Source of the DNA: Candidatus Melainabacteria bacterium
Lineage (GTDB): Bacteria; Cyanobacteriota; Vampirovibrionia; 2-02-FULL-35-15
Length of the DNA: 34,641 nt
Direction of reading: 5' to 3'
Assembly: GCA_023250205.1 (NCBI GenBank)
Contig: JAHFBE010000024.1
Location: 1 to 34,641, forward strand
The first letter of the stretch is position 1; each line of letters opens with the position of its first letter. The translations under genes were made by a program, and so were the position numbers. The notes beneath the pieces were generated by a model. It was not told the DNA's origin and did no database searches. It was given only the letters and a program-made list of their open reading frames with translations. Shown here one piece after another: positions 6,660 through 14,544 of this stretch.

Positions 6660-7791
6660 TCGCCACCACCACAAATTTCCCGTTTACAACCTTACTTAAT
6701 ACAAAACCTGGTGAAATTAAGTCTCCATTTTTATCAAAGGAAATTGAACCACTGACTCCTTGAAAATCTTTTGTAGAGGAGACTTCTTTTGCGATTTTTT
6801 CAGAGTCCTTTGTTTTTATCTTTCTAATTGCCTCAATCAAGATATTTGTAGCATCATAAGAGTTTGCAGCATAACCAATTGGATCTTTTTGAAAATGCGT
6901 TTTATAAGCAAGGATAAAGTCTTTATCAACAATTGGAGCAGGGGAAATAACTACAGAACCTTCTGTGTTTTTTCCTCCAATTTTTATAAACTCTTCATTA
7001 TCTATTCCATCTCCGCCAATAAACTGCGTCATCCCTAATCCATATTTAGAAAAATCTTTTACTAAATTCCCGGCATCATCATGTTCTCCTGCAAGAAATA
7101 CAACATCTGGTTTATAGGAAGATAACTGAGTAACAAAAGAACCAAAATCTTTTCTGCCGACTTCTATCATGCTATAAAAAACTATCTGGGGTTTTATTCC
7201 AGGACTATTTTTCAAAGATTTCACAAACTCTCCTGCTAAGATCTTCCCATAAGCACGATCATTATATAAAACAGCCACTCTTTGAAACCGTTTCTTTATG
7301 GCATAATCAGCAAGCATCTTTCCCTGAGTATCATCACGACCTATTGTTCTGAATACATAACCTCTTGTACCTTCTCTTTCAGTAAAATATGGGCTTGTAC
7401 TCCCGGGGCTAATTTCAGGAACCATTGCACGAGTATAAAATTCTGAAGCTGGAATAGAAATATCTGAGTTCAGATGTCCTACAACACCTAGTACCATTTC
7501 TGTTCTGGTAAGTCTATATGCAAAAAATGCTCCTTCCCCAACAAGCCCACCATCGTCTTCTTTAATCAGAAGAAGTTTTTTACCACCGATTCCGCCATTC
7601 TTATTTGCTTTTTCTACAGCAAGCTCAGCACCATTAATAATAGATTCTCCAAGTAAAGCATAGGGACCACTTTGCGGAGCAACAACTGCAATTTTATAAG
7701 CATCTTCAGATTGTGGCGGAGTAAAGCAACCACTTAAAAATAAACTAATTATTAAAACTAAGAGATTGATATATGTTTTATTCACTTGCAT
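6649..7791 (-). CDS. LivJ-like branched-chain amino-acid-type binding lipoprotein, copy 1
   Basis: A 380-residue type I periplasmic binding protein. The signal peptide MQVNKTYINLLVLIISLFLS is followed by the lipobox Cys22, so the protein should be lipid-anchored facing the periplasm. The mature part begins YKIAVVAPQSGPYALLGESI and contains GVVGHLNSDISIPASE, SPGSTSPYFTERE and YVFRTIGRDD, all shared with its neighbour at 5481. By family it should bind branched-chain amino acids, amides or a related small ligand; the actual ligand cannot be read from sequence. AAGGA lies 4 bases before the ATG. The preceding pstS-like gene ends only 9 bases upstream, and the next gene overlaps its stop, giving a three-gene operon of binding proteins. 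Confidence 0.92.
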   Translation of the reverse strand: MQVNKTYINLLVLIISLFLSGCFTPPQSEDAYKIAVVAPQSGPYALLGESIINGAELAVEKANKNGGIGGKKLLLIKEDDGGLVGEGAFFAYRLTRTEMVLGVVGHLNSDISIPASEFYTRAMVPEISPGSTSPYFTEREGTRGYVFRTIGRDDTQGKMLADYAIKKRFQRVAVLYNDRAYGKILAGEFVKSLKNSPGIKPQIVFYSMIEVGRKDFGSFVTQLSSYKPDVVFLAGEHDDAGNLVKDFSKYGLGMTQFIGGDGIDNEEFIKIGGKNTEGSVVISPAPIVDKDFILAYKTHFQKDPIGYAANSYDATNILIEAIRKIKTKDSEKIAKEVSSTKDFQGVSGSISFDKNGDLISPGFVLSKVVNGKFVVVANEK

Positions 7792-7800
7792 TTTTCCTTT

Positions 7801-8823
7801 TTAATCAACTACCTTACTTGTTTTTAGTTTTTCACTTGATTTAATTCTATCTAATTCTTCAACTGAAGTAATAAGACTTACAGGCAAAAAACCTTCCTGA
7901 ACTACTATATCCTGCCCCTCAGGACTAAGAACATAATAAATGTATGCTAGCTCAAGTTCAGAAGAACCTTTTTTTATCGCATAGTACAAATCCCTAAATA
8001 AAGAATAATCTCCTTTATAAGCAGCTGCATATGTCGGAGGAACTCCATTTACTGAAATAGCTCTTACTGTATTATCTAAGTAACTAAATGGAAGGTATCC
8101 TATTGCATACTTAAAGTTTGCTACATTAGCTTTCATTTCTGAACTAGAGTTAGTAACCACAGACTTAAGTGTAATTAAAGTACCTTGTGCTTTCTTTTCC
8201 TTTGACTTTCCCATTACTAATTCTTCTATAGCTGATCTTGTCCCGTTTCCAGACGAATCATTAATTATCTGAATTGGTTTATCAAACGGTGCCCCCAGTT
8301 CTTTCCAGCTTGTAATCTTTCCTGCTAAAACATCCTTTAGCTGTTCAAGGGTAATATTTTTTATTGGATTTGAAGGATGGACCACTATTGAAAGGACATC
8401 ATGAGCTATTACAAAGACATCCAGGGTTTCACTTTCTTGGACTGTAAATTTTCTTGAACTTGCTGCAATTTGTGCAATTTTGTTTAATACTGCAATAGGA
8501 CCTGCACTGGAACCCCCACCTTGAACTAAGATATCAACCCCTGTTTTTTTTCTAAAGTTAGTAGCTAGATGTTCAGATAAAGGAAGTATTGTGGTAGAAC
8601 CTACAATTACAAGACGCGGATCTTTTGCTGAAGCTCTGGGAATGAATACTGAGAACTGAGTCAAGAAACAAAGAAAAATTATAAGAATAAAGCGGTTACA
8701 TGTCATTGCGAGGGCTTTAGCCCGAAGCAATCTCCCTAACTTTCTTATGTTCTGAGATTGCTTCGTCAGGACTATGCCCTTCCTCGCAATGACATGATTT
8801 GTTTGACTGTTTTCACTTAACAT
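7801..8823 (-). CDS. PstS-like phosphate-type substrate-binding protein
   Basis: A type II periplasmic binding protein of the phosphate (PstS) family. VIVGSTTILPLSEHLA, QGGGSSAGPIAV, AASSRKFT and NDSSGNGTRSAIEELV provide the Thr, Ser, Arg and Asp expected to hold an oxyanion. The C-terminal half has AIGYLPFSYLDN and LFRDLYYAIKKGS. Two starts are possible. The ATG at 8823 has GAGG 7 bases upstream and gives 340 residues with an odd basic leader. The ATG at 8706 gives 301 residues beginning with a proper signal peptide (MTCNRFILIIFLCFLTQF). The bases between are almost entirely an inverted pair of palindromic repeats (8699-8796) that stays open in this frame. It is the first gene of the binding-protein operon and is divergent from recN. 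There is no pstC, pstA or pstB here, so the name PstS is by family only. Confidence 0.88.
   Translation of the reverse strand: MLSENSQTNHVIARKGIVLTKQSQNIRKLGRLLRAKALAMTCNRFILIIFLCFLTQFSVFIPRASAKDPRLVIVGSTTILPLSEHLATNFRKKTGVDILVQGGGSSAGPIAVLNKIAQIAASSRKFTVQESETLDVFVIAHDVLSIVVHPSNPIKNITLEQLKDVLAGKITSWKELGAPFDKPIQIINDSSGNGTRSAIEELVMGKSKEKKAQGTLITLKSVVTNSSSEMKANVANFKYAIGYLPFSYLDNTVRAISVNGVPPTYAAAYKGDYSLFRDLYYAIKKGSSELELAYIYYVLSPEGQDIVVQEGFLPVSLITSVEELDRIKSSEKLKTSKVVD
8699..8796. mobile_element. 98-bp inverted pair of palindromic repeats in the pstS-like 5' region
   Basis: A perfect 15-base inverted repeat (CATGTCATTGCGAGG at 8699-8713, its complement at 8782-8796) encloses a second perfect 12-base pair (CGAAGCAATCTC at 8723-8734, complement at 8754-8765). 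About 20 bases separate the two copies. The borders equal those of the 411-bp element at 2893 but no gene lies inside, so it looks like a non-autonomous, MITE-like form. It could fold into one long hairpin in RNA. Confidence 0.75.
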
Positions 8824-8842
8824 TCTAAAGCCTCAGTCCTAT

Positions 8843-8848
8843 TATAAT
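8843..8848 (+). promoter_or_regulatory. -10 box of a likely leaderless recN transcript
   Basis: TATAAT ends 8 bases before the recN ATG and no Shine-Dalgarno is present. No good -35 hexamer stands at the usual 17-base distance. Confidence 0.55.
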
Positions 8849-8856
8849 AGATACTA

Positions 8857-10587
8857 ATGTTAACCCAACTCACCATAACCAACTTTGCGATAATAGATCA
8901 AATTGAATTAAGTTTTAAAGATAATTTTATTGTACTTACAGGAGAGACGGGAGCAGGTAAATCAATAATTGCTGATGCTATTGACTTTTTATTTGGTTCA
9001 AGAACAAGCTCAGATCAAATTAAGACAGGAACGACCAAAACTCAAGTTGAAGGAAGTTTTTTAATTTCAAATGATTTAAGCTCCTGGCTTGAAAAAAATG
9101 GATTTGAAAATCCTGAGAATAAAAATATTCTAACCGTATCTCGTGAGCTTACTACACAAGGATCAAAAGCAAGAATCAATGGTTCACTGACAAACGTAGC
9201 TCACCTTTTGTATTTAAGGAAACACCTGATTGATATTCATGAGCAGAGCGAGCATGTTGAACTTTTAAATCTTGAAAAACAATTAGATATTCTTGATAGC
9301 TATGGAGACAAACCACACGAAAAACTGCTCAATGATTATAAGAATTGTTTTGAAGAATACCAATTGACTAAGTCCCGGTTGAATAGTGTTCTTCAGGACT
9401 CAGAAGCCTTATCAAAAAAACAAAGCCAGCTTGAATTTGAAATTGAAGAGATTAAATCTGCCCAAATAAATATCCTAGATGAAGAAGAGAATCTTTTAGC
9501 AAAAAGAGAGATTCTTCTAAATAAGAAAGATTTGGTTGAAAATACAGGAGCAATCTATGAAATTATAAATGGAGAAGAACAACATAATCTTATTTTTAAC
9601 TTATCTCAAATCAAAAAACTTATTTCTAATTCCAACGAATTTGATAAATCATTTGAGCCATATTTAGAAACCATAGAAACAGTAATCTCAGAAGTAAAAG
9701 AACTTTCTTCATTTGTAAACAGCTATGCTGGCAGCATTGACTGCAATGAAGATGAACTGGAAGAGATTGAAAATAGACTGGATCTCTTTTATGACTTAAA
9801 GAGAAAATATGGGAAGACCATGATCGATATTCAGGAATACTACAAACAAATTCAACAAGAATACAAGGAATTAAAATCTACAAATGTTTCGCAGGATGAA
9901 CTTGAAAAAATCTTCAAACAAAAAGAAAAAGAAATAAACTCTTTAGCCGAAAGACTCACCAAATCAAGAGAAAAAATTACAGAGGGCTTTGTAAACAAAG
10001 TCAATGAGGAATTACAAACCCTTGGATTCAAGCATGCACTGCTTATTATCGAATTTACAGAATGCCTCATTTCAGAAAACGGAAAAGAACAAATTCAGTT
10101 TTTATTTACTGCTAATCCTGATGAGCCACCTAAACCGCTTTTAAAGGTAGCTTCAGGGGGGGAGCTTTCCAGAATAATGCTAGCAATCAAATCAACCACT
10201 TGCAGGGATGAAGCAATGTCTCATTCTAAAACAATGATTTTTGATGAAATTGATATGGGGGTTAGCGGTGAAATTGCTTCAAGTGTTGCAAAAAAACTTT
10301 ATAAAATCTCTAAGAACAATCAGGTGATTTGCATAACCCACCAACCAATACTTGCAGCAATGGCTGATAGTCATTTTGTAATTGAGAAAAATGTAAATGA
10401 CGGTATGACTTTTGTAAGAATAAAAGAAATTTTACAAAACGAAAAAGCAGAAGCATTAGCTACTCTATTAACTCCTGACAATAAACGAAAAGATGGAATC
10501 ACTGAAGAAGCTAAAAGATTTGCAAAATCACTTCTAGAAAATGCCGATACTATTAAAGGGAAAAATATAAAATTTGTGAATCGTTGA
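8857..10587 (+). CDS. recN: DNA repair protein RecN
   Basis: An SMC-like ATPase acting early in double-strand-break repair in the cytoplasm, where it helps hold DNA ends or sister chromatids together for recombination. The 576-residue length is typical. The N-terminal half-ATPase has Walker A GETGAGKS (29-36) after the family start MLTQLTITNFAIIDQIEL. IDIHEQSEHVELL is the RecN-typical segment. A long Glu/Lys-rich coiled coil fills the middle. The C-terminal half-ATPase carries the signature ASGGELSRIMLAIKS and Walker B IFDEIDMGVSGE, then ITHQPILAAMADSHF. It is transcribed alone, divergent from the pstS-like gene with only 33 bases between starts. No LexA-type box could be identified in that gap. 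Confidence 0.97.
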   Translation: MLTQLTITNFAIIDQIELSFKDNFIVLTGETGAGKSIIADAIDFLFGSRTSSDQIKTGTTKTQVEGSFLISNDLSSWLEKNGFENPENKNILTVSRELTTQGSKARINGSLTNVAHLLYLRKHLIDIHEQSEHVELLNLEKQLDILDSYGDKPHEKLLNDYKNCFEEYQLTKSRLNSVLQDSEALSKKQSQLEFEIEEIKSAQINILDEEENLLAKREILLNKKDLVENTGAIYEIINGEEQHNLIFNLSQIKKLISNSNEFDKSFEPYLETIETVISEVKELSSFVNSYAGSIDCNEDELEEIENRLDLFYDLKRKYGKTMIDIQEYYKQIQQEYKELKSTNVSQDELEKIFKQKEKEINSLAERLTKSREKITEGFVNKVNEELQTLGFKHALLIIEFTECLISENGKEQIQFLFTANPDEPPKPLLKVASGGELSRIMLAIKSTTCRDEAMSHSKTMIFDEIDMGVSGEIASSVAKKLYKISKNNQVICITHQPILAAMADSHFVIEKNVNDGMTFVRIKEILQNEKAEALATLLTPDNKRKDGITEEAKRFAKSLLENADTIKGKNIKFVNR

Positions 10588-10607
10588 TATTAATTTTATT
10601 TCTAAGT

Positions 10608-11117
10608 TTAAATCCTCTTTAAAATCTCATTATAGACTTCACGATTTGAGGCATTACGATTAATTCCAAGTCCATCTCTAAGTTGCCTTCCCATAAGCTT
10701 ATTAGAGTCAAGTTTATCTTTATCGGTATCAAAATACCTAGTGTCTGCTGCTAATAAAACTCTTATCCATTGAGGCTTTCCAGATAACTTAGTCTGCCAC
10801 CAAGTAGGATATGGGATTTTTGCTTTTTCTTCTGATTCTTTATCTTCTTGTGTTCTCATAGCTTTGTAAGCATAAGTAACCACTGCTCGCAATTCATCAG
10901 TAAGTGCTTCTTCTTTTAATGATTCATCTTTAAATCCAAACCATTTTGCATAACACAGAACTCCTGCATCAGTTATATATTTATTTTCTAGCTGTACTAT
11001 AGAAGCCTCAGGGGGATCTAGTTTTGTTACTTGATTTACAGCATCAAATTTAAATTCAATTGTATCTGACAAATTTCTGCCTAACTGAACACCTGTTCGA
11101 TTTACTTGAATAGTCAT
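10608..11117 (-). CDS. Unknown protein, 169 residues
   Basis: Not recognised. It is a soluble, charged protein without signal peptide or membrane segment. The N-terminal 60 residues suggest beta structure (VNRTGVQLGRNLSDTIEFKF); the middle is helical (LTDELRAVVTYAYKAMR), followed by a Trp-rich stretch (YPTWWQTKLSGKPQWIRVLL) and a final segment GRQLRDGLGINRNASNREVY. AAGGA stands 8-9 bases before the ATG. It converges on recN with 20 bases between the stops. Its strand, size and isolation resemble the other scattered unknown genes (963, 16900, 23364). Function unknown. Confidence 0.7.
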   Translation of the reverse strand: MTIQVNRTGVQLGRNLSDTIEFKFDAVNQVTKLDPPEASIVQLENKYITDAGVLCYAKWFGFKDESLKEEALTDELRAVVTYAYKAMRTQEDKESEEKAKIPYPTWWQTKLSGKPQWIRVLLAADTRYFDTDKDKLDSNKLMGRQLRDGLGINRNASNREVYNEILKRI

Positions 11118-11192
11118 TTTTATAATCCTTATTTAATTAATTTACTAAAATTATTCCTAACAATTAAACTAGATCTTATTAAAGTAGTCAAA

Positions 11193-11233
11193 TAAAAAAA
11201 ACCAAGCTAATACCTTTTACAGTATTTACTTGG
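11193..11233 (-). terminator. Rho-independent terminator of the 61-residue gene
   Basis: On the minus strand CCAAGTAAATAC pairs with GTATTAGCTTGG (10 of 12 positions) around an 8-base loop and runs directly into eight T residues. It lies 30 bases after the stop of the gene at 11264-11449 and before the start of the gene at 10608-11117, separating the two transcripts. Confidence 0.8.
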
Positions 11234-11263
11234 ATTTGTATTTTATCTATATGCTTAAATAAC

Positions 11264-11449
11264 TTACATAGACCCTATTGATTGAATCCCTGGTACTTTA
11301 AATGGATTACCAAGATCTAAACCAATGTTTGACAAAGATCTAGCTGAATTACCAGCTAATGCTGCTGCTTCAGTGGCTACTGAATTCGTTATAGTTCTAG
11401 CTATAGGCCCAGTGAATCCAGGAATTAACCCAATTGCTGCTGTTGTCAT
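11264..11449 (-). CDS. Small Gly/Ala/Ser-rich unknown protein, 61 residues
   Basis: Not recognised, but well supported as a gene: AAAGGAG stands 4-5 bases before the ATG, and its own rho-independent terminator follows. The 61 residues (MTTAAIGLIPGFTGPIARTI at the start, PFKVPGIQSIGSM at the end) are almost free of charge. They contain four Pro and a helical AATEAAALAG-like centre and have no cysteine. It has no classical signal peptide. It could be a small membrane-active, exported or structural peptide. A bacteriocin-type peptide is conceivable, but no leader, immunity or export gene is adjacent, so I do not call it one. Confidence 0.7.
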   Translation of the reverse strand: MTTAAIGLIPGFTGPIARTITNSVATEAAALAGNSARSLSNIGLDLGNPFKVPGIQSIGSM

Positions 11450-11546
11450 AAGTCTCCTTTCTCAAAACTAAGTTTGATGTTTATACAAAGCTGAGTTAAG
11501 AAATATTTGACCGTAAAGTTAAATTAATTGTTTTTAATCTTAAGGT

Positions 11547-11552
11547 TAGAAT
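11547..11552 (+). promoter_or_regulatory. Possible -10 box directly before adk
   Basis: TAGAAT ends 9 bases before the adk ATG, and no Shine-Dalgarno lies between, consistent with a leaderless or nearly leaderless mRNA for the adk-map genes. The -35 region is weak. Confidence 0.4.
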
Positions 11553-11561
11553 GTATAAGTC

Positions 11562-12227
11562 ATGAAAAAAGAAATAAATATCATTTTTTTTGGTGCTCCA
11601 GGAGCTGGAAAAGGAACGCAGGCAAAAAAAATATCTCAAGAATTATCGCTCCCTCATATTGATACCGGCAGCTTAATAAGAGAAGCCATTGGAAATAAGA
11701 CAGAGCTTGGAGTAAAAACACAACAATTTGTAGAAAGTGGGAAATTAGTCCCAGATGAGCTTGTTATTGATTTAATCAAAGAAAAGCTTAAGGTACTGAA
11801 GGACAAAGATTTTAAAGGCTTTATTTTAGATGGTTTTCCCCGAACCATTCCACAGGCAGATGCACTAAAAAATATGCTTAGAGAATTAATGCTTGAGCTA
11901 ACCTGTGTATTAAATATACAGGCCCCCGAAGATATTCTTGTAAAAAGATTAAGTTCAAGAAAGCTTTGTTCAAATAAAAACTGTGGGGCTATTTTTAATT
12001 TGATTACTAAAAAACCAAAAGAAGAAAATAAATGTGATATTTGTAATTCTCCTTTGTATCAAAGAAAAGATGATACAGAAGAAGCTGCAAAAGAAAGATT
12101 AAGTGAATATCATCTCAAAACTGCTCCTCTTGAAAAGTATTATAGAGAGCAAAATAAACTAGTTGATATAAACGGCACAAAAGAATCTGAAGACGTCTAT
12201 AATGAAATAATTAAAACCTTACCTTAA
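11562..12227 (+). CDS. adk: Adenylate kinase, zinc-type LID
   Basis: Interconverts ATP plus AMP and two ADP, setting the adenylate balance of the cytoplasm. P-loop GAPGAGKGTQ (11-20), DTGSLIRE for AMP binding, LDGFPRTIPQAD (89-100) and the LID follow the family order. The LID carries four cysteines (136, 141, 158, 161) that would bind structural zinc. The spacing of the first pair is CX4C rather than the common CX2C, due to CSNKNC. The length of 221 fits long-form bacterial enzymes. It begins the translation-gene cluster, the usual position of adk after secY, although secY is not adjacent here; instead two unknown genes run in the opposite direction. The map start follows the stop by 3 bases. 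Confidence 0.97.
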   Translation: MKKEINIIFFGAPGAGKGTQAKKISQELSLPHIDTGSLIREAIGNKTELGVKTQQFVESGKLVPDELVIDLIKEKLKVLKDKDFKGFILDGFPRTIPQADALKNMLRELMLELTCVLNIQAPEDILVKRLSSRKLCSNKNCGAIFNLITKKPKEENKCDICNSPLYQRKDDTEEAAKERLSEYHLKTAPLEKYYREQNKLVDINGTKESEDVYNEIIKTLP

Positions 12228-12230
12228 GCC

Positions 12231-13016
12231 ATGTCAGTAACCATTTATGAAGAAAGTCAGTTTGAAGCAATTAAACTTGCCGGAAAGCTTGCCGGTCAGG
12301 CTCTTGATCTTGCGTGTAGATCAGTTAAGCCTGGAATCAGCACCTGGGAACTTGATCAAATAGCAGAAGAATGGATTAGATCTCAAGGTGCTATTCCTAC
12401 TTTTAAAGGATACCTGGGATTTCCTGCTTCATTGTGTACTTCAGTCAACCATGAAGTCGTCCACGGTATTCCAAATAAAAATAAGGTCTTAAAAGAAGGA
12501 GATATTGTAAGTCTGGACATTGGGGTAACGGTAAAAGAAAAAGTTAATGGGAAAGAATGGAATTATATTGGTGATACAGCAAGAACAGTTGCTGCTGGTT
12601 CTATAAACTCACAAATTCAAAAACTAATGGATGAGACACAAGATTCACTATATAAAGGAATTGAAAAGTGCAAAGCAGGAAAAACAATTAAAGATATTTC
12701 AATTGCAGTAAACAATGTTGCACAAAAAGGAAAGTATGGAATTGTCAGAATGTTTGGTGGCCATGGAATTGGACCAAACTATCATAGTGAGCCATTTATT
12801 CCAAATTGGCCCGAGTATTTTGAGAACACCCCAGACTCAGAAATAAAACCCGGAATGCTTTTATGTATTGAACCAATGTTTAATCTGGGAACTGATGATG
12901 TAAGAAAACTAAAAGATGACTGGACAATTGTAACTGCAGATCACAAGCTGTCTGCACATTTTGAACACACTATCCTAGTTACAAAAGACAGACAATATAT
13001 AACAACAAAGATCTAG
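12231..13016 (+). CDS. map: Type I methionine aminopeptidase
   Basis: Removes the initiator Met from nascent proteins with small second residues. The five metal ligands are all visible: Asp96 (VSLDIGV), Asp115 (GDTART), His178 (GGHGIG), Glu214 (CIEPM) and Glu245 (FEHTIL). The substrate His78 is in VVHGIP. The gap between the two Asp ligands is 19 residues, about 8 more than in the E. coli type, owing to a lysine-rich insertion (KEKVNGKEW). The 261 residues otherwise match the short cytoplasmic form without zinc-finger extension. It is coupled to adk (3-base gap). The adk-map-infA order is common in ribosomal protein clusters. It ends beside a period-7 repeat that separates it from infA. Confidence 0.97.
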   Translation: MSVTIYEESQFEAIKLAGKLAGQALDLACRSVKPGISTWELDQIAEEWIRSQGAIPTFKGYLGFPASLCTSVNHEVVHGIPNKNKVLKEGDIVSLDIGVTVKEKVNGKEWNYIGDTARTVAAGSINSQIQKLMDETQDSLYKGIEKCKAGKTIKDISIAVNNVAQKGKYGIVRMFGGHGIGPNYHSEPFIPNWPEYFENTPDSEIKPGMLLCIEPMFNLGTDDVRKLKDDWTIVTADHKLSAHFEHTILVTKDRQYITTKI

Positions 13017-13110
13017 TGTATTGCGCATGGAATATGGTGTCCTAAGTTTTCCAAGTTTTTCTACACAAGACTCTCCATACGCAGTACGCCATACACAGGG
13101 CACAATACGG
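13015..13110. repeat. Period-7 word array with inverted arms between map and infA
   Basis: Left arm 13015-13043 reads as four 7-base words near TGCGTAT, starting inside the map stop codon. Right arm 13070-13110 holds about six words in the opposite orientation (ATACGCA, GTACGCC, ATACACA and so on). Twenty-six bases form the loop. The right arm runs directly into the infA -10 box at 13111, so it also forms the upstream promoter region of infA. Confidence 0.6.
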
Positions 13111-13116
13111 TATAAT
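13111..13116 (+). promoter_or_regulatory. -10 box of a likely leaderless infA transcript
   Basis: TATAAT ends 7 bases before the infA ATG with no ribosome site between. Box, spacer and first codons match those of dapB at 23 of 25 positions. Confidence 0.6.
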
Positions 13117-13123
13117 CATCCTC

Positions 13124-13378
13124 ATGGCAAAAGATGCTATTGAATTTGAAGGTGTAATAAAAGAATCATTGCCAAATGCAATGTTTAGAGTAGAGCTAGA
13201 AAATGGTCATATAGTCTTAGCTCATATATCTGGAAAAATAAGAAAGAACTTTATTAAAATCCTTCCAGGAGATAGAGTAAAAGTAGAACTAACTCCTTAC
13301 GATTTAAACAGAGGTAGAATTACATTTAGAGTCCAGGAAAAAAGAGGAGCAATTCGAGAAGAAATCGTAGAAGAATAG
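13124..13378 (+). CDS. infA: Translation initiation factor IF-1
   Basis: A small OB-fold protein that binds the A site of the 30S subunit during initiation. The sequence [20 protein letters not shown], then [20 protein letters not shown] and [19 protein letters not shown], is a full match to the IF-1 pattern. It has 84 residues, about 12 longer than usual, through an acidic/basic tail ([15 protein letters not shown]). No Shine-Dalgarno precedes it; a TATAAT box 7 bases before the ATG suggests a leaderless mRNA, notable for an initiation factor gene. rpmJ follows after 46 bases. Confidence 0.97.
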   Translation: MAKDAIEFEGVIKESLPNAMFRVELENGHIVLAHISGKIRKNFIKILPGDRVKVELTPYDLNRGRITFRVQEKRGAIREEIVEE

Positions 13379-13424
13379 GTTTAAAGATACAAGTTGTCCA
13401 AAGAACAAGTAAGGAATTAACAAC

Positions 13425-13538
13425 ATGAAACATAGAGCATCAGTAAAAAAAATTTGTGCGAAATGCAAAGTCATCAGACGCAAAGGGCGTGTAATGGTAA
13501 TTTGTGAAAACCCAAAGCACAAGCAAAAACAAGCTTAA
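13425..13538 (+). CDS. rpmJ: 50S ribosomal protein L36
   Basis: 37 residues: [20 protein letters not shown] then [17 protein letters not shown]. It is the zinc-binding (C+) form of L36, with Cys11, Cys14, Cys27 and His32 as ligands. AAGGA lies 9 bases before the ATG. It is placed, as usual, between infA and rpsM. A 180-base gap then separates it from rpsM; period-7 words (ATACGAT twice) begin 2 bases after its stop. Confidence 0.97.
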   Translation: MKHRASVKKICAKCKVIRRKGRVMVICENPKHKQKQA

Positions 13539-13539
13539 A

Positions 13540-13553
13540 ATACGATATACGAT
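13540..13553. repeat. Two tandem ATACGAT heptamers after rpmJ
   Basis: ATACGAT occurs twice in direct succession followed by a T-rich run. It is a short example of the 7-base word pattern seen at 6561, 13015 and 21474. The rest of the 13539-13719 gap has an imperfect inverted repeat (GCGTAATTG and CAATTGCGT, about 13606-13630) and several weak -10-like boxes, none convincing. Confidence 0.4.
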
Positions 13554-13719
13554 ATTTTTAAGGGGTTAATTTCGGATAACAATTGGCTTTTATACTAGGA
13601 AAAATGCGTAATTGCTTGTTCCAATTGCGTAAAAAAGATAAAATTCTACCCTTGTCTTTATTTTTCTGTATAAAATTGTTCAAAGAAAAGTCTGGGATAA
13701 ATAACAAAATTGAGGAATT

Positions 13720-14106
13720 ATGGCACGGTTTGCAGGAGTAGATTTACCACAAAATAAAAGAGTAGAAATTTCATTAACTTATTTGTATGGAATTGGCAGG
13801 GCCCTAAGTAATAAAATTTTAGGGAAAACTGGCATCGATAAAAATAAGAGAATGAAAGATCTTACAGATGCTGAGATTAATAAACTTAGAGAAGAAATCG
13901 AAAAGAACCTTCAGGTTGAAGGTGACTTAAGAAGAATTGAAGGATTAAACATAAAACGATTAACCGAGATCAATTGCTACAGAGGAATCAGGCACAGAAG
14001 GGGTTTGCCGGTTAGGGGACAAAGAACCAAAACTAACGCAAGAACAAGAAGAGGTAGAAAGAGAATGACTGTAGCAGGAAAAAAACAATCACCTACAGCT
14101 AAATAA
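13720..14106 (+). CDS. rpsM: 30S ribosomal protein S13
   Basis: Sits in the head of the 30S subunit, contacting the P-site tRNA and the central intersubunit bridge. Recognised from [48 protein letters not shown], the [19 protein letters not shown] block and a lysine-rich tail. At 128 residues the length is normal. GAGGA lies only 3 bases from the ATG, rather close. The 180-base gap before it, against 28 and 37 bases after it and after rpsK, makes a separate promoter for rpsM-rpsK-rpoA-rplQ likely, although I could not define one. Confidence 0.98.
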   Translation: MARFAGVDLPQNKRVEISLTYLYGIGRALSNKILGKTGIDKNKRMKDLTDAEINKLREEIEKNLQVEGDLRRIEGLNIKRLTEINCYRGIRHRRGLPVRGQRTKTNARTRRGRKRMTVAGKKQSPTAK

Positions 14107-14133
14107 AGTTAAGCAATAAACATGGAGTAAGTA

Positions 14134-14508
14134 ATGAAACCAAAGAAAAAAGAAAGAAAAAATATACCATCCGGACATATTCATATTCAGTCCACATTTA
14201 ACAACACAATTGTTACAGCTACAGATACACAGGGAAACACTCTGGCCTGGTCAAGCGCTGGTGCATGTGGATTTAAAGGTGCCAAGAAAGGAACTCCTTT
14301 TGCCGCACAGCAAGCAGCTTTAAGCGTTGCAAAAAAAGTTATTGATCATGGAATGAGACAAGTTGAAGTTGAAGTTAGTGGGCCGGGAGCTGGTAGAGAA
14401 ACTGCAATAAGAGCATTACAATCAGCAGGACTTAGAGTAAATATTCTGCGTGACGTAACTCCAATACCTCATAACGGGTGCAGGCCTTCAAAGAGAAGAA
14501 GAGTTTAA
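14134..14508 (+). CDS. rpsK: 30S ribosomal protein S11
   Basis: Component of the 30S platform near the E site and the mRNA exit. [54 protein letters not shown] and the C-terminal [18 protein letters not shown] are diagnostic. 124 residues, GGAG 6 bases before the ATG. It is followed directly by rpoA, with no rpsD between them as there is in E. coli and many other bacteria; cyanobacteria share this arrangement. Confidence 0.98.
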   Translation: MKPKKKERKNIPSGHIHIQSTFNNTIVTATDTQGNTLAWSSAGACGFKGAKKGTPFAAQQAALSVAKKVIDHGMRQVEVEVSGPGAGRETAIRALQSAGLRVNILRDVTPIPHNGCRPSKRRRV

Positions 14509-14544
14509 TTAATTAATATTGAAATAATAATAAAAGGAGCAAAA

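Noticed and set aside
8803-8848. TTGACT 34 bases before the recN -10 box, and TTGACC 34 bases before the adk -10 box
   Set aside because: The distance is twice the normal spacer and no -10 lies at 17 bases; treated as coincidence.
11264-11449. Bacteriocin or toxin call for the 61-residue peptide
   Set aside because: No double-glycine leader, immunity gene or exporter is nearby; only a neutral description is supported.
6561-13110. CRISPR array suggested by the regular period-7 words
   Set aside because: Units of 7 bases without spacers and with varying sequence do not fit CRISPR repeats, and no cas gene is present.
13600-13612. AAAAATGCGTAA shared with 26330-26341
   Set aside because: A 12-base identity of AT-rich sequence in two gaps, without further matching flanks; not enough for a repeat call.
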